This document shows, piece by piece, positions 9,601 through 17,305 of a DNA stretch of 64,000 nt. The notes beneath the pieces are model-generated. The model worked only from the letters and a program-made list of their open reading frames with translations. It was not told the DNA's origin and ran no database searches. The position numbers and the translations under genes are program-made. Every line of letters starts with the position of its first letter. The stretch's first letter is position 1. Location: contig JANQPA010000075.1 in NCBI GenBank assembly GCA_028285545.1, positions 1 through 64,000 of the forward strand. The letters run 5' to 3'. The stretch is from Saprospiraceae bacterium. Lineage in GTDB: Bacteria > Bacteroidota > Bacteroidia > Chitinophagales > Saprospiraceae.

Positions 9601-10701
9601 ACTACTTCTGATCCTTTGACTTATAATACTCAGGGGGTTCACATCATTACCTGGACTTTTGATGATGGTAATGGAAATATTGCTACCCAAACGCAAAGAG
9701 TGGTCGTTAGAGATCGGCAGGCTCCTGTTCCGGATCAAGCTAACTTACCTACAATGAGAGGCAGCTGTTCAGTTATGATTACTAATTTCCCTACTGCTAC
9801 CGATAATTGTGGTGGATCTATTACTGCTACTACTGACAGTCCGCTGGAATTTGACCAGGATGGTAATTATGCCATTGTTTGGAACTATGAAGATGGCCAT
9901 GGAAACACTTCCTCTCAAACGCAATGGGTGGTTATCAATAGTGGTGCAGCTCCTAATGCGTTGTGTAAAGACATCTCTGTGTCATTAGGTTCATCCGAAA
10001 GCATGACCATCAAAGCAGAGGATATTGACAAGGGTTCCTTTGATGATTGTAGTTCAGTTACTCTATTAGTAGGTGCTCAGGGTGGTTTAATTTTTAATAA
10101 TGTAGCTCCTCCGGCTCCAAGCATGGATCTTTACTGTCATAATGGAAAAGTTCAACAACTGATCCTTTATGTTACTAATGAAGAGGGAGAAACAGCTAAT
10201 TGCCAAGCTACCGTAACCATGATGGGAGAAGACAAAGATTTAGATGGCATTTTAGATAATTGTGATAACTGTCCCGATACCTATAATCCTAATCAGCAGG
10301 ATTTAAACAATAATGGGAAAGGAGACATCTGTGATGGAAATTCAAATCCTAACCCAAATCCTAATCCTAATCCAGGAGGATGGGAAGGCTGGAGTCTGAA
10401 GCAGCAGGGAAGCAATCAAGACAATATCATTACCGAAATGAGGGCTTATCCCAATCCATTCCAAGAGGAGGTCAATTTGAGCTTTAGCTTGAATCAGGAA
10501 GAAAGAACTACGATAGAAGTTTTCAACATCCAAGGACAAAGAGTACATACCCTCTTATCAGAGGTAGCCCCTAAAGGAGAGCATCGAGTCATGTGGGATG
10601 GAAAAGATCAAAACGGACAGACTATGCCTGCGGGTATTTATTTAATCCGATTGAGAGCAGGAAAAGCTTTGATTAATCAGAAGGTGGTATTGCAGAAATA
10701 A
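6649..10701 (+). CDS. Large T9SS-secreted surface protein with nine HYR-like repeats
   Basis: A 1350-residue exported protein. Signal peptide ends near VQVHAQ. A ~120-residue beta-rich N-terminal domain precedes two Ig-like domains (about 155-330), a PKD/cadherin-like stretch containing GGSSDPDGDNLQF, and nine tandem ~76-residue repeats (about 415-1097). Each repeat has a PVPD..LP start, a paired-Cys GEC...DNC core, and ends near TITWSFDDGNGNIETQTQ. A thrombospondin type 3-like calcium motif (DKDLDGILDNCDNCPD), an Asn-Pro linker and a C-terminal T9SS sorting domain follow, the last with NPFQEEVNLSFSL and ending GKALINQKVVLQK. No catalytic domain is seen, so an adhesive or structural surface role is likely. 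ATG at 6649 gives a good signal peptide. Confidence 0.92.
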   Translation: MKNLHYNYLFLLLLCFFTLQSHVQVHAQDEMTMTFDNGPREPGFRFQGFGAYSGRIYVNFPNVNYTATLTKIEGCFNFISFNKYNFGGGGGTWRVWDNKGREKFFKAGGGNKLTLNWTEVKWVKFKLNDVGNGGTNNAWDIDNIVYSIPVKVPASKPTVSLSQDEVCQGGSATLSFQGQLNDASEWRVYSGSCGGTFVGKTSGNSITVNPSSTTTYYVRGEGLCPLPGECSDPITLTVKTYSTRFTKVVANVELPCPGEEVFLVPDGGTGGTGAKVKWYTGPNGTGTNIPTVKVGPANTPQIKVRPTQTTTYYVRREGDCNTTSDFSYTLVVSNDPSCNKPPVAVCNSITVDVNSSCEVTVNPASLDGGSSDPDGDNLQFSLAKTTYGNGVHNVTLTVSDGGLSDQCTTTITARDITKPVPDLSTLPDVRGECSVTVVTPPTATDACEGTIVGTTSDPLTYSTQGFHKITWTFDDGNGNIETQTQDVVINDITRPIPDLTTLPDVVGECSATVVTVPTATDACEGAIVGTTFDPLTYSTQGTYTITWFFDDGNGNAERQTQTVIVRDVSKPIPDLNSLPDVTGECSATVSSTPTATDNCEGSIIGTTSDALTYSTQGTHTITWSFDDGNGNIETQTQNVVIKDVSKPSPDLATLPDVTGECSATIVTPPTATDNCVGKINGTTSDPLTYSTQGTYNITWSFDDGNGNIETQSQTVIIKDISKPSPSLSSLPDVTGECSATVAATPTAIDNCTGQTITGTTSDPLTYSTQGTHTITWSFDDGNGNIETQTQTVIIDDVTKPVPDVVSLPTISVECSASLQAPTATDNCEGTITGTTSDPLTYSAQGTHTITWSFDDGNGNIETQTQTVIIDDATAPVPNVANLPTVTASCEAGLEPPFATDNCAGQVAGTTSDQLYFNQKGTYTITWVYDDGNGNTTSQDQTIIIGNAIAPVPDRASLPTLRGQCAVTVSSVPTATDGCNSTIQGTTSDPLTYNTQGVHIITWTFDDGNGNIATQTQRVVVRDRQAPVPDQANLPTMRGSCSVMITNFPTATDNCGGSITATTDSPLEFDQDGNYAIVWNYEDGHGNTSSQTQWVVINSGAAPNALCKDISVSLGSSESMTIKAEDIDKGSFDDCSSVTLLVGAQGGLIFNNVAPPAPSMDLYCHNGKVQQLILYVTNEEGETANCQATVTMMGEDKDLDGILDNCDNCPDTYNPNQQDLNNNGKGDICDGNSNPNPNPNPNPGGWEGWSLKQQGSNQDNIITEMRAYPNPFQEEVNLSFSLNQEERTTIEVFNIQGQRVHTLLSEVAPKGEHRVMWDGKDQNGQTMPAGIYLIRLRAGKALINQKVVLQK
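7891..9939 (+). repeat. Nine tandem ~228-bp coding repeats
   Basis: Nine in-frame units within the surface-protein gene, each about 225-231 bp. Repeats 3-6 are the most alike, sharing long DNA stretches around the segment encoding TWSFDDGNGNIET; repeats 7-9 are more divergent. This gradient fits recent unequal crossing-over in the middle of the array, so copy number may vary between strains. Confidence 0.9.
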
Positions 10702-10749
10702 TATTTAAGGATTATCTTTTACTCCAGGGGATATCTCCTGATTTTTTGG

Positions 10750-10775
10750 ACATGTCATGTTTAAACATGACATGT
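10750..10775 (+). terminator. ACATGTCAT-family palindrome, terminator-like copy
   Basis: A 26-bp perfect palindrome identical to 231-256, followed by a T-run, 48 bp after the stop of the T9SS gene. It fits an intrinsic terminator for that gene. Confidence 0.65.
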
Positions 10776-10852
10776 TTTTTCATTTACCATCCACCTTCAA
10801 ATTAGTTTGTATCTTATTGTTGAAATCGTTTTTATGATAAAAACCATAGATA

Positions 10853-12397
10853 ATGAAACAAACAAACCTCCTTTTTCTCATCTTAATTTTACTCTCCACT
10901 GCCTGTTCTCAAGCCAACGAATCCAATACTACCGAACCGACTTCGAGCTTTCATACGGCTACTGCAAAAGCTCCTGAGGCAGGAAGTATCTTTTTATATC
11001 CAGAAAGAATTCCTTTGGATAATGGGGGGATTTTAAATGCAGAGAGAGGAATGATGTTTGCCCCCCTGAATCGATCGAAACCTGGTAGTGATGTGATCGC
11101 AATTGAAGTATATCGTTTTAAGGCTAGTGAGAAAGCTGATCCTCAAACTCCTCCTATCTTTTTCCTTCACGGAGGGCCCAGCTTTCAAGGATTGGAAAGA
11201 AGTTTGCAAAGGCGAGGATATTTTGAATCAAGATGGCAGGATTTTACGGATGTAGCAGATTTGGTAATTATTAGTCAAAGAGGTATTGGCCCATCTAAGC
11301 CAACTACACTTATAGAAACTACCATCCCAAATCAAGCTCTTGATCAGCCATTTGATATGGAAAAACAAGCCAGTGACTATCAACAAGTACTTGAAAAAGA
11401 AAAAAAGGCCTGGGAAGATCTTGGATTAGATCTAAGTGGGTTTAATGTTTTGGAAGCTGCTGCAGACATCGATGAAGTTAGACAAGCTTTAGGTTATGAT
11501 AAGATAATAATATGGGGAGGAAGTTTCGGCTCCCATTGGGGAATGGCCCATATTCGAAATTACCCTGAAACAGTGGAAAGAGTCATCTTCCGAGGGATGG
11601 AAGGTCCAGACCATACCTATGATCATCCAGGTCACCTCTGGAATGTATTTAAAAGAGTAGCGGAAGAAGCGGAATCATCCCCAGATTTTGCCGGACTTAT
11701 TCCAGAAGGAGGGTTGATTAATGCCTTTGGCAAGATCATCGAAAAAGCAGAAAAAACACCCTTTAAAGTAAGTGTTCAAAATCCTACAACCGGTCAACAA
11801 CAAGAGGTATTATTTGATAGGCTCTCCGTTCGCCAACTTGTCAGAGGTTATTCTGGAGGACTGGCATCCTGGCCATCAGATGTGATTACTCTTTACAACA
11901 ACAATTATGAACCTGCAGCTAGGCGTTTCCTGGCTAGAAATGAAGATCAAAGAAGTTTTCGAACAGCCAGTTATTGGATGTTAGATTGCGGATCGGGAAT
12001 AACGCCCAATAGACTAGCCGAGCATGATGCAGATCCCGCTATGGATTTATTAGGGAGAATGAACTGGGGATATAAAACGGGTTGTTCCGTGTGGGATAGT
12101 GATCTGGGAGATGATTTCCGGCAAAATTTTGAAACGGAAATTCCTACGGTCATTGTACATGGAACCTGGGATACTTCAACCCCATATGAAAATGCGTTAG
12201 AGCTGGTACCTTTTTTCAAAAACAGCAAATTTATTCCTGTCCTCAGAGGGCCGCATGGTGCCATACAGGCAGCCTTTAGAACGTCTGAATCATTTAAGAA
12301 AGCTTTATTCAAATTTGCTGCAACTGGAGATACAACAGATTTACCGGAACAGGTAGAAATTCCACAACCAGAATGGAAGCCCTTTGAAGATTATTAA
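10853..12397 (+). CDS. Lipoprotein alpha/beta hydrolase (S33 / TAP-like peptidase family)
   Basis: A 514-residue protein with a lipoprotein signal (LILILLSTACSQ, lipobox Cys at 18), so it is probably membrane-anchored in the envelope. The alpha/beta-hydrolase fold is shown by FFLHGGPSF (oxyanion-hole region), the nucleophile elbow GGSFGS with S224, D440 in VHGTWDTSTPY and H468 in LRGPHGAIQ, so all three triad residues are present. Family relatives are proline iminopeptidases and tripeptidyl aminopeptidases that trim N-terminal residues from short peptides; other ester or amide substrates are possible. It stands alone, between the T9SS gene and the propeller gene, with its own terminator-like hairpin downstream. 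Confidence 0.85.
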   Translation: MKQTNLLFLILILLSTACSQANESNTTEPTSSFHTATAKAPEAGSIFLYPERIPLDNGGILNAERGMMFAPLNRSKPGSDVIAIEVYRFKASEKADPQTPPIFFLHGGPSFQGLERSLQRRGYFESRWQDFTDVADLVIISQRGIGPSKPTTLIETTIPNQALDQPFDMEKQASDYQQVLEKEKKAWEDLGLDLSGFNVLEAAADIDEVRQALGYDKIIIWGGSFGSHWGMAHIRNYPETVERVIFRGMEGPDHTYDHPGHLWNVFKRVAEEAESSPDFAGLIPEGGLINAFGKIIEKAEKTPFKVSVQNPTTGQQQEVLFDRLSVRQLVRGYSGGLASWPSDVITLYNNNYEPAARRFLARNEDQRSFRTASYWMLDCGSGITPNRLAEHDADPAMDLLGRMNWGYKTGCSVWDSDLGDDFRQNFETEIPTVIVHGTWDTSTPYENALELVPFFKNSKFIPVLRGPHGAIQAAFRTSESFKKALFKFAATGDTTDLPEQVEIPQPEWKPFEDY

Positions 12398-12434
12398 TTT
12401 AAGTTGCCCTGTAATTTTTTGTAATTAGTCAAAG

Positions 12435-12534
12435 GTAGAAGGTAAAAGGAGTAAAGACTTAAGTTTCAGAAAATACTCTAGTATTTTGAATCAAAATCGT
12501 AAAATCTTTCTACTTTCTACCTTCTACCTTCTAC
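12435..12534. repeat. Inverted repeat around a terminator-like hairpin
   Basis: GTAGAAGGTAAAAGGAG at 12435 is mirrored by a run of CTTTCTAC/CTTCTAC units at 12506-12534. Between them AAAATACT-CT-AGTATTTT (12470-12487) can form a perfect 8-bp hairpin. The inner hairpin probably ends transcription of the hydrolase gene; the outer arms look like a small repeat element. Confidence 0.55.
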
Positions 12535-12593
12535 ACTATACAATCATGTCGCTTTGTGATATGAACTAATAGCATTAATAATAATCCTTTAAT

Positions 12594-15500
12594 ATGAATC
12601 TTAAATATTCAGTATTTGTTTTAGTATTCTTTTTTTCGGGTTATATGTTTCCAGTTTCAGGAATTGCACAGGTTGATGAGTCTTTCCAATTCCTGGAAAA
12701 ATTTCCTCTTAAAATGAAGTGGCGGAACGTTGGTCCTAATCGTGGTGGGCGATCCATTGCGGTAGCAGGTCATTCTGATCGTCCTTTGGAATATTATTTT
12801 GGCGCAACTGGTGGTGGTTTGTGGAAGACTAAGGATGGTGGGATCCATTGGAAACCTGTTACCGATGGTCAAATAAACAGTTCCTCGGTTGGGGCGGTAG
12901 CTGTGGCTCCCTCTAATCCGGATTTAGTTTTTATGGGAATGGGAGAAACGCAATTCCGCCAAAATATCCTTCAAGGAGATGGAGTATATAAATCTTCTGA
13001 TGGGGGGACTACCTGGCAACATATGGGTCTTTCAGAAACCCAGGCAATAAGTAGAATTCGAATCCATCCTACAAATCCTGATCTCGTTTATGTGGCCGCT
13101 CTTGGACATCCATTCGGGCCAAATCCAGAACGAGGCATCTTTAAAACTTCGGATGGAGGAAAAAATTGGGAAAAGATTCTTTTTAGAGATGAAAAAACCG
13201 GAGCTATAGATCTGGTCATGGACCCAAAAAACCCCAACATTCTCTATGCTTCCTTATGGGAGGTAAACAGAAAACCATGGGCCTTATCAAGTGGTGGTCC
13301 GGGGTCTGGCATATTTAAATCAATTAATGCTGGAGAAAGCTGGGAAGAAATCACCAATAGACCTGGCCTACCCTCAGGTTTGAAAGGTAAAATAACCCTG
13401 ACTGTTTCAGGAGCAGACTCTAAGCGAGTTTATGCAAATATAGAAGCAAAAGATGGAGGCCTCTATCGTTCAGATGATGCAGGAGAAAGCTGGGAACTCA
13501 TTAATAACCATAGAGATTTATGGCAACGTGCTTTTTATTTTTTAAGAATTGTTGCTGATCCAATAGACCTAGAAACGATCTATGTGCTTAGTTTTCGGCT
13601 ATTAAAATCTACGGATGGAGGCAAAACATTTAAGCGACTGCCTGAAACGCATGCCGATCATCATGACCTCTGGATTGATCCCATTAATCCTTCCAGAATG
13701 ATTAATGGAAATGATGGAGGAGGTGTTGTTTCCGTGAATGGTGGGCAGACCTGGACCAGTATGCGGTACCCCACAGCACAAATATACCGCCTGGCAGTAA
13801 CGAATGATTTCCCCTATCATGTATGTGGTGCTCAGCAAGATAACACCACAGTTTGTGTAGCTTCTGATGGAGGCTTTTTACGCAATCCAAGAGGCACTGC
13901 GGCTGAGTGGATGTATTCTGTAGGGGGCGGTGAAAGCGGTTATATTGCTCCTCATCCAACAAAGCATAATATTTTCTATGCAGGTGCCACCAATACCTTA
14001 ACACGTTATGATAGAAATACTGGGCTGGCTAAAGACATTCAACCTTATCCACGAATCGTTATGGGGGAGCCTGCAAGGGTGATGCCCGAACGATGGAATT
14101 GGACCTATCCCATAGCCCTTTCTCCCTTAGATCCAAATCAATTATTTGTGGGATCTCAGCATTTATGGAGAACCGTTAATGAGGGACTAAGCTGGGAGAA
14201 AATCAGCCCCGATCTCACAAGGGCAAACCCTGAAACCATGGAAGATTCTGGTGGTCCTATTGTAAAAGATCAGGATGGCCCTGAGATTTATGCTACTTTA
14301 TATGCTATTGCTCCATCAAAACATGAGGCCAATACCATTTGGACTGGTAGTGATGATGGTTATGTTTACCTGACTAAAGACGGCGGAAAAACCTGGTCAA
14401 ATATCAGCCCACCTGACTTACCTGAAAATACCCGAATAGGGATCATCGAAACCTCGCCACATACGCCTGGTGTGGCATACCTGGCAGGAAGACGATATGA
14501 AATGGATGATCGCCAACCTTATGTTTGGAAAACCATGGACTATGGCAAGACCTGGAAAAAAATAATCAGTGGCATTCGTTCCGATCACTTTGTTTATTCC
14601 ATTTGTGAAGATCCCATCCGCAAAGGCCTATTATTTATCGGTACAGAACAGGGGGTATATGTTTCCTTCAATGATGGAAATTACTGGGAAAACCTTTCTT
14701 TGAATTTACCTGCTAGTCCGGTTACTGGAATAGCGGTTAAGAATTCCGACTTAGTCATCTCCACCCATGGCAGATCCTTTTGGATTTTGGACCGAATGGG
14801 AGTAATTCGTCAATTGAAAAAAAGTCTTTATTCCAATAATTTTCACCTCTTCAAACCAGATACTGCGATTCGGAGGGCAGTTTCAGCCCAAATAGATTTC
14901 TTTATAAAAGAGAATGATCAAAAAATATTATTAGAAATTTGGGATGATCAATCCAATGCAGTTAGAACATTATATGATGGCATTTTAAATCAAAAAGGAA
15001 TGTATAGCATGCAATGGAATCTCAGATATTCAGGTGCCACTGTTTTCCCAAATATAATATTAGAGGGAGGTAATCCGAGAAGAGGACCCTGGGCGGCACC
15101 CGGAACGTATACGGTTCGTTTAAGCGTTAATGACCAATCCCAGGAGCAGAAATTCCAGCTTAGAAAGGATCCTCGATTAAGCGATGTTAGTAATGAAGAT
15201 CTAAAAGCTCAATTCGATCTGGCCATCCAAATCAGAAATGCTGAGGATACAGCCAATAAGACTGTAATTTTTATAAGAAAATTAAAGGAGGAATTAAAGA
15301 AAAGGCAAAAGCAGGTGAGCGATAGGCTGCTGAATGGAGAAATCCAGGCTTTTATCATAGGTATCACTGCTGTTGAAGCGGGTTTATATCAAGTGAAAAA
15401 TCAAAGTCCAAAAGATAAAATTGCTTTTCCTATCAAATTAAATGATCGGTTAACAGGCCTTAGAAGCCATTTGGAACGCGGGGATGGAGCACCTACAAAA

Positions 15501-15641
15501 GTGTATTACCAGGTATTTGAGGAACTTTCCACAGAATTAAATGAGTATTTGGATGTATTGGATAAGCTCATGAAGAATGATTTGGTGGATCTGAACAAAA
15601 AGCTGGTTCAATTCAACTTATCAGAAATTGATTTAAACTAA
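12594..15641 (+). CDS. Exported Asp-box (BNR/VPS10-like) beta-propeller protein
   Basis: A 1015-residue exported protein; signal peptide ends near PVSGIAQ. The body carries about ten Asp-box motifs of the S-x-D-x-G-x-T-W kind (SSDGGTTW, TSDGGKNW, SINAGESW, SDDAGESW, TKDGGKTW, TMDYGKTW), which mark beta-propeller blades as in sialidases, xyloglucanases and sortilin/VPS10 proteins. A C-terminal ~250 residues has a beta domain (GTYTVRLSV) and a helical segment. Bacteroidota relatives are often labelled glycosyl hydrolase, but no sialidase catalytic set is evident here, so enzyme activity is uncertain. It lies 34 bp before the deacylase-like gene and is probably co-transcribed with it. Confidence 0.85.
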   Translation: MNLKYSVFVLVFFFSGYMFPVSGIAQVDESFQFLEKFPLKMKWRNVGPNRGGRSIAVAGHSDRPLEYYFGATGGGLWKTKDGGIHWKPVTDGQINSSSVGAVAVAPSNPDLVFMGMGETQFRQNILQGDGVYKSSDGGTTWQHMGLSETQAISRIRIHPTNPDLVYVAALGHPFGPNPERGIFKTSDGGKNWEKILFRDEKTGAIDLVMDPKNPNILYASLWEVNRKPWALSSGGPGSGIFKSINAGESWEEITNRPGLPSGLKGKITLTVSGADSKRVYANIEAKDGGLYRSDDAGESWELINNHRDLWQRAFYFLRIVADPIDLETIYVLSFRLLKSTDGGKTFKRLPETHADHHDLWIDPINPSRMINGNDGGGVVSVNGGQTWTSMRYPTAQIYRLAVTNDFPYHVCGAQQDNTTVCVASDGGFLRNPRGTAAEWMYSVGGGESGYIAPHPTKHNIFYAGATNTLTRYDRNTGLAKDIQPYPRIVMGEPARVMPERWNWTYPIALSPLDPNQLFVGSQHLWRTVNEGLSWEKISPDLTRANPETMEDSGGPIVKDQDGPEIYATLYAIAPSKHEANTIWTGSDDGYVYLTKDGGKTWSNISPPDLPENTRIGIIETSPHTPGVAYLAGRRYEMDDRQPYVWKTMDYGKTWKKIISGIRSDHFVYSICEDPIRKGLLFIGTEQGVYVSFNDGNYWENLSLNLPASPVTGIAVKNSDLVISTHGRSFWILDRMGVIRQLKKSLYSNNFHLFKPDTAIRRAVSAQIDFFIKENDQKILLEIWDDQSNAVRTLYDGILNQKGMYSMQWNLRYSGATVFPNIILEGGNPRRGPWAAPGTYTVRLSVNDQSQEQKFQLRKDPRLSDVSNEDLKAQFDLAIQIRNAEDTANKTVIFIRKLKEELKKRQKQVSDRLLNGEIQAFIIGITAVEAGLYQVKNQSPKDKIAFPIKLNDRLTGLRSHLERGDGAPTKVYYQVFEELSTELNEYLDVLDKLMKNDLVDLNKKLVQFNLSEIDLN

Positions 15642-15675
15642 TAAAATCCTTCCATAATTTTTCCAAATAAAATGT

Positions 15676-17271
15676 ATGAAAACTCAGGCCTTTGTAACTA
15701 TCCTTTTCCTCTTTTTTATACTTTCCTGCAATCCAGGAATAGAGGATAAAAAATACGATTTGATTATTAGCAGCGGAATAATCGTTGATGGATTGGGAAA
15801 TCCCCAATTTACAGGAGATATAGCCATCTTGGGGGATAAAATCATTGATATTTCAGAAACGAAGCTTGATCCTGAGTTGGCAGTTGAGGTTATAGATATT
15901 TCAGGATTAATCGTTTCACCTGGATTTGTTGATTTGCATACCAATATTACTGTTGACCTTCATGAACAACCGCTAGCAGAGAATTTCATCCGACAGGGGA
16001 TTACTACGGTTTTATCAAGTCTTCATAGCGGGGACCAACCTTATCCATTAGATACCTATGCCAGCTCTTTGGAAGTAGCCCCAAACATCGGCTACTTTGC
16101 CGGACATTCCTGGGCTCGCAAACAAGTGATGGGGCTTGAAAACAGACAGGCGACCACAGAAGAATTAGACAGCATGAAATATTTGGTAGAACAAAGTATG
16201 AAACAAGGTGCTTTGGGACTTTCTACAGGTCTGGAATATGTCCCGGCTAATTATGCATCTGAAGTAGAAATTGTAGAGCTGGCGAAAGTAGCCTCAAAAT
16301 ACAATGGTGTATATTTTACTCATATGCGCAATGAGGGTAGAGGGGTGTTAAAATCAATTCGGGAAAGTATTACCATTGGAGAGCAGGCTAATATTCCTGT
16401 CCAAATCAATCATCTGAAGGCGGCGGGGCGAACCCAATGGGGTTGGGCCGAGAATATGCTGGGATTAATTGACAGCGCTCGTCAGGAAGGCATCGATATT
16501 AGTCAGGACATTTATCCTTATACTGCTTTCAGTACCTATGGATACTTACTGATCCCACAATGGGCATTGGCAGGAGGGAATGAGGCTTTAAAAAAACGAT
16601 TGCAGGACCCTCAATTAGCCAAACAAATAAGAACCGAAATGAGCGATTTGTTTATGAAAGATGGAGGAGGAGAAGACCTCAGTTTGATTCAGTTCAGAAA
16701 TTTCGAATATGATCCGGCTTTCAGCGGGAAAACACTTAAAGATTATGCCCTTGCTAAAGGCTTAGAACCTACTCTCGAAACAGGTATAGAGTTAATCTTG
16801 GAACTTCAATTACAAGGTGGATTTATAGGTATTTTTCAAGCTATGGATGAAAAGGATATCATTCGTTTTATTCAACACCCAAACACTATGTTTGATTCTG
16901 ATGGTGATTTGACCATTTTTGGAGAGGGGCACCCCCATCCTCGTTGTTATGGCGCATTTCCCAATATCCTGGCTACCTATGTACGAGAAAAACAGGTGAT
17001 TTCCCTTGAAGAGGCTATTAAGAGAATGACATCAATGGCAGCTGATAAGATCCGACAAAAAGAAAGAGGCAGAATCCAAAAAGGGGCATTTGCGGACCTA
17101 AGCATTTTTAATTTTGAGGAAATTAAAGACAATTCCACCTATACAGATCCACATCATTATCCTTCCGGTATAGAACATGTAATGATTAACGGCGAATGGG
17201 TTATTAAAGCCGGAACCATAACGGGTGCAAAACCAGGTCAATGGATAAAAAAAGAAGAAGAACAGCGATAG
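15676..17271 (+). CDS. Lipoprotein amidohydrolase, N-acyl-D-amino-acid deacylase family
   Basis: A 531-residue metal-dependent hydrolase with a lipoprotein signal (FLFFILSCNPG). It has the D-aminoacylase/dihydroorotase-type composite architecture: N-terminal beta sandwich, then a TIM barrel from VSPGFVDLHTN. Visible active-site elements are H216 (THMRNEG), H246 (INHLKAAG) and the Asp in FDSDGD (D409). Family members cleave N-acyl-D-amino acids. Two classic metal-site features differ: the first HxH motif is H88-T-N90, and the GNCG cysteine region reads SSLHSGD. The protein may therefore bind one metal or use another substrate. It probably shares an operon with the propeller gene 34 bp upstream. 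Confidence 0.85.
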   Translation: MKTQAFVTILFLFFILSCNPGIEDKKYDLIISSGIIVDGLGNPQFTGDIAILGDKIIDISETKLDPELAVEVIDISGLIVSPGFVDLHTNITVDLHEQPLAENFIRQGITTVLSSLHSGDQPYPLDTYASSLEVAPNIGYFAGHSWARKQVMGLENRQATTEELDSMKYLVEQSMKQGALGLSTGLEYVPANYASEVEIVELAKVASKYNGVYFTHMRNEGRGVLKSIRESITIGEQANIPVQINHLKAAGRTQWGWAENMLGLIDSARQEGIDISQDIYPYTAFSTYGYLLIPQWALAGGNEALKKRLQDPQLAKQIRTEMSDLFMKDGGGEDLSLIQFRNFEYDPAFSGKTLKDYALAKGLEPTLETGIELILELQLQGGFIGIFQAMDEKDIIRFIQHPNTMFDSDGDLTIFGEGHPHPRCYGAFPNILATYVREKQVISLEEAIKRMTSMAADKIRQKERGRIQKGAFADLSIFNFEEIKDNSTYTDPHHYPSGIEHVMINGEWVIKAGTITGAKPGQWIKKEEEQR

Positions 17272-17299
17272 ATACTGGCTTCCCCAGCATCTATCGCTG
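17263..17299. terminator. Bidirectional terminator between convergent genes
   Basis: CAGCGATAGAT (17263-17273) and ATCTATCGCTG (17289-17299) form an 11-bp stem, with CTGG/CCAG pairing extending it. The left arm overlaps the deacylase-like gene's stop codon. It sits 7 bp from the stop of the opposing TonB-receptor gene, so it can serve both transcripts. Confidence 0.75.
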
Positions 17300-17305
17300 T
17301 TAAAT

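Noticed and set aside
8037-9738. Several minus-strand frames opposite the HYR repeats
   Set aside because: They repeat with the same period as the real gene and are complementary shadows of its repeated codons.
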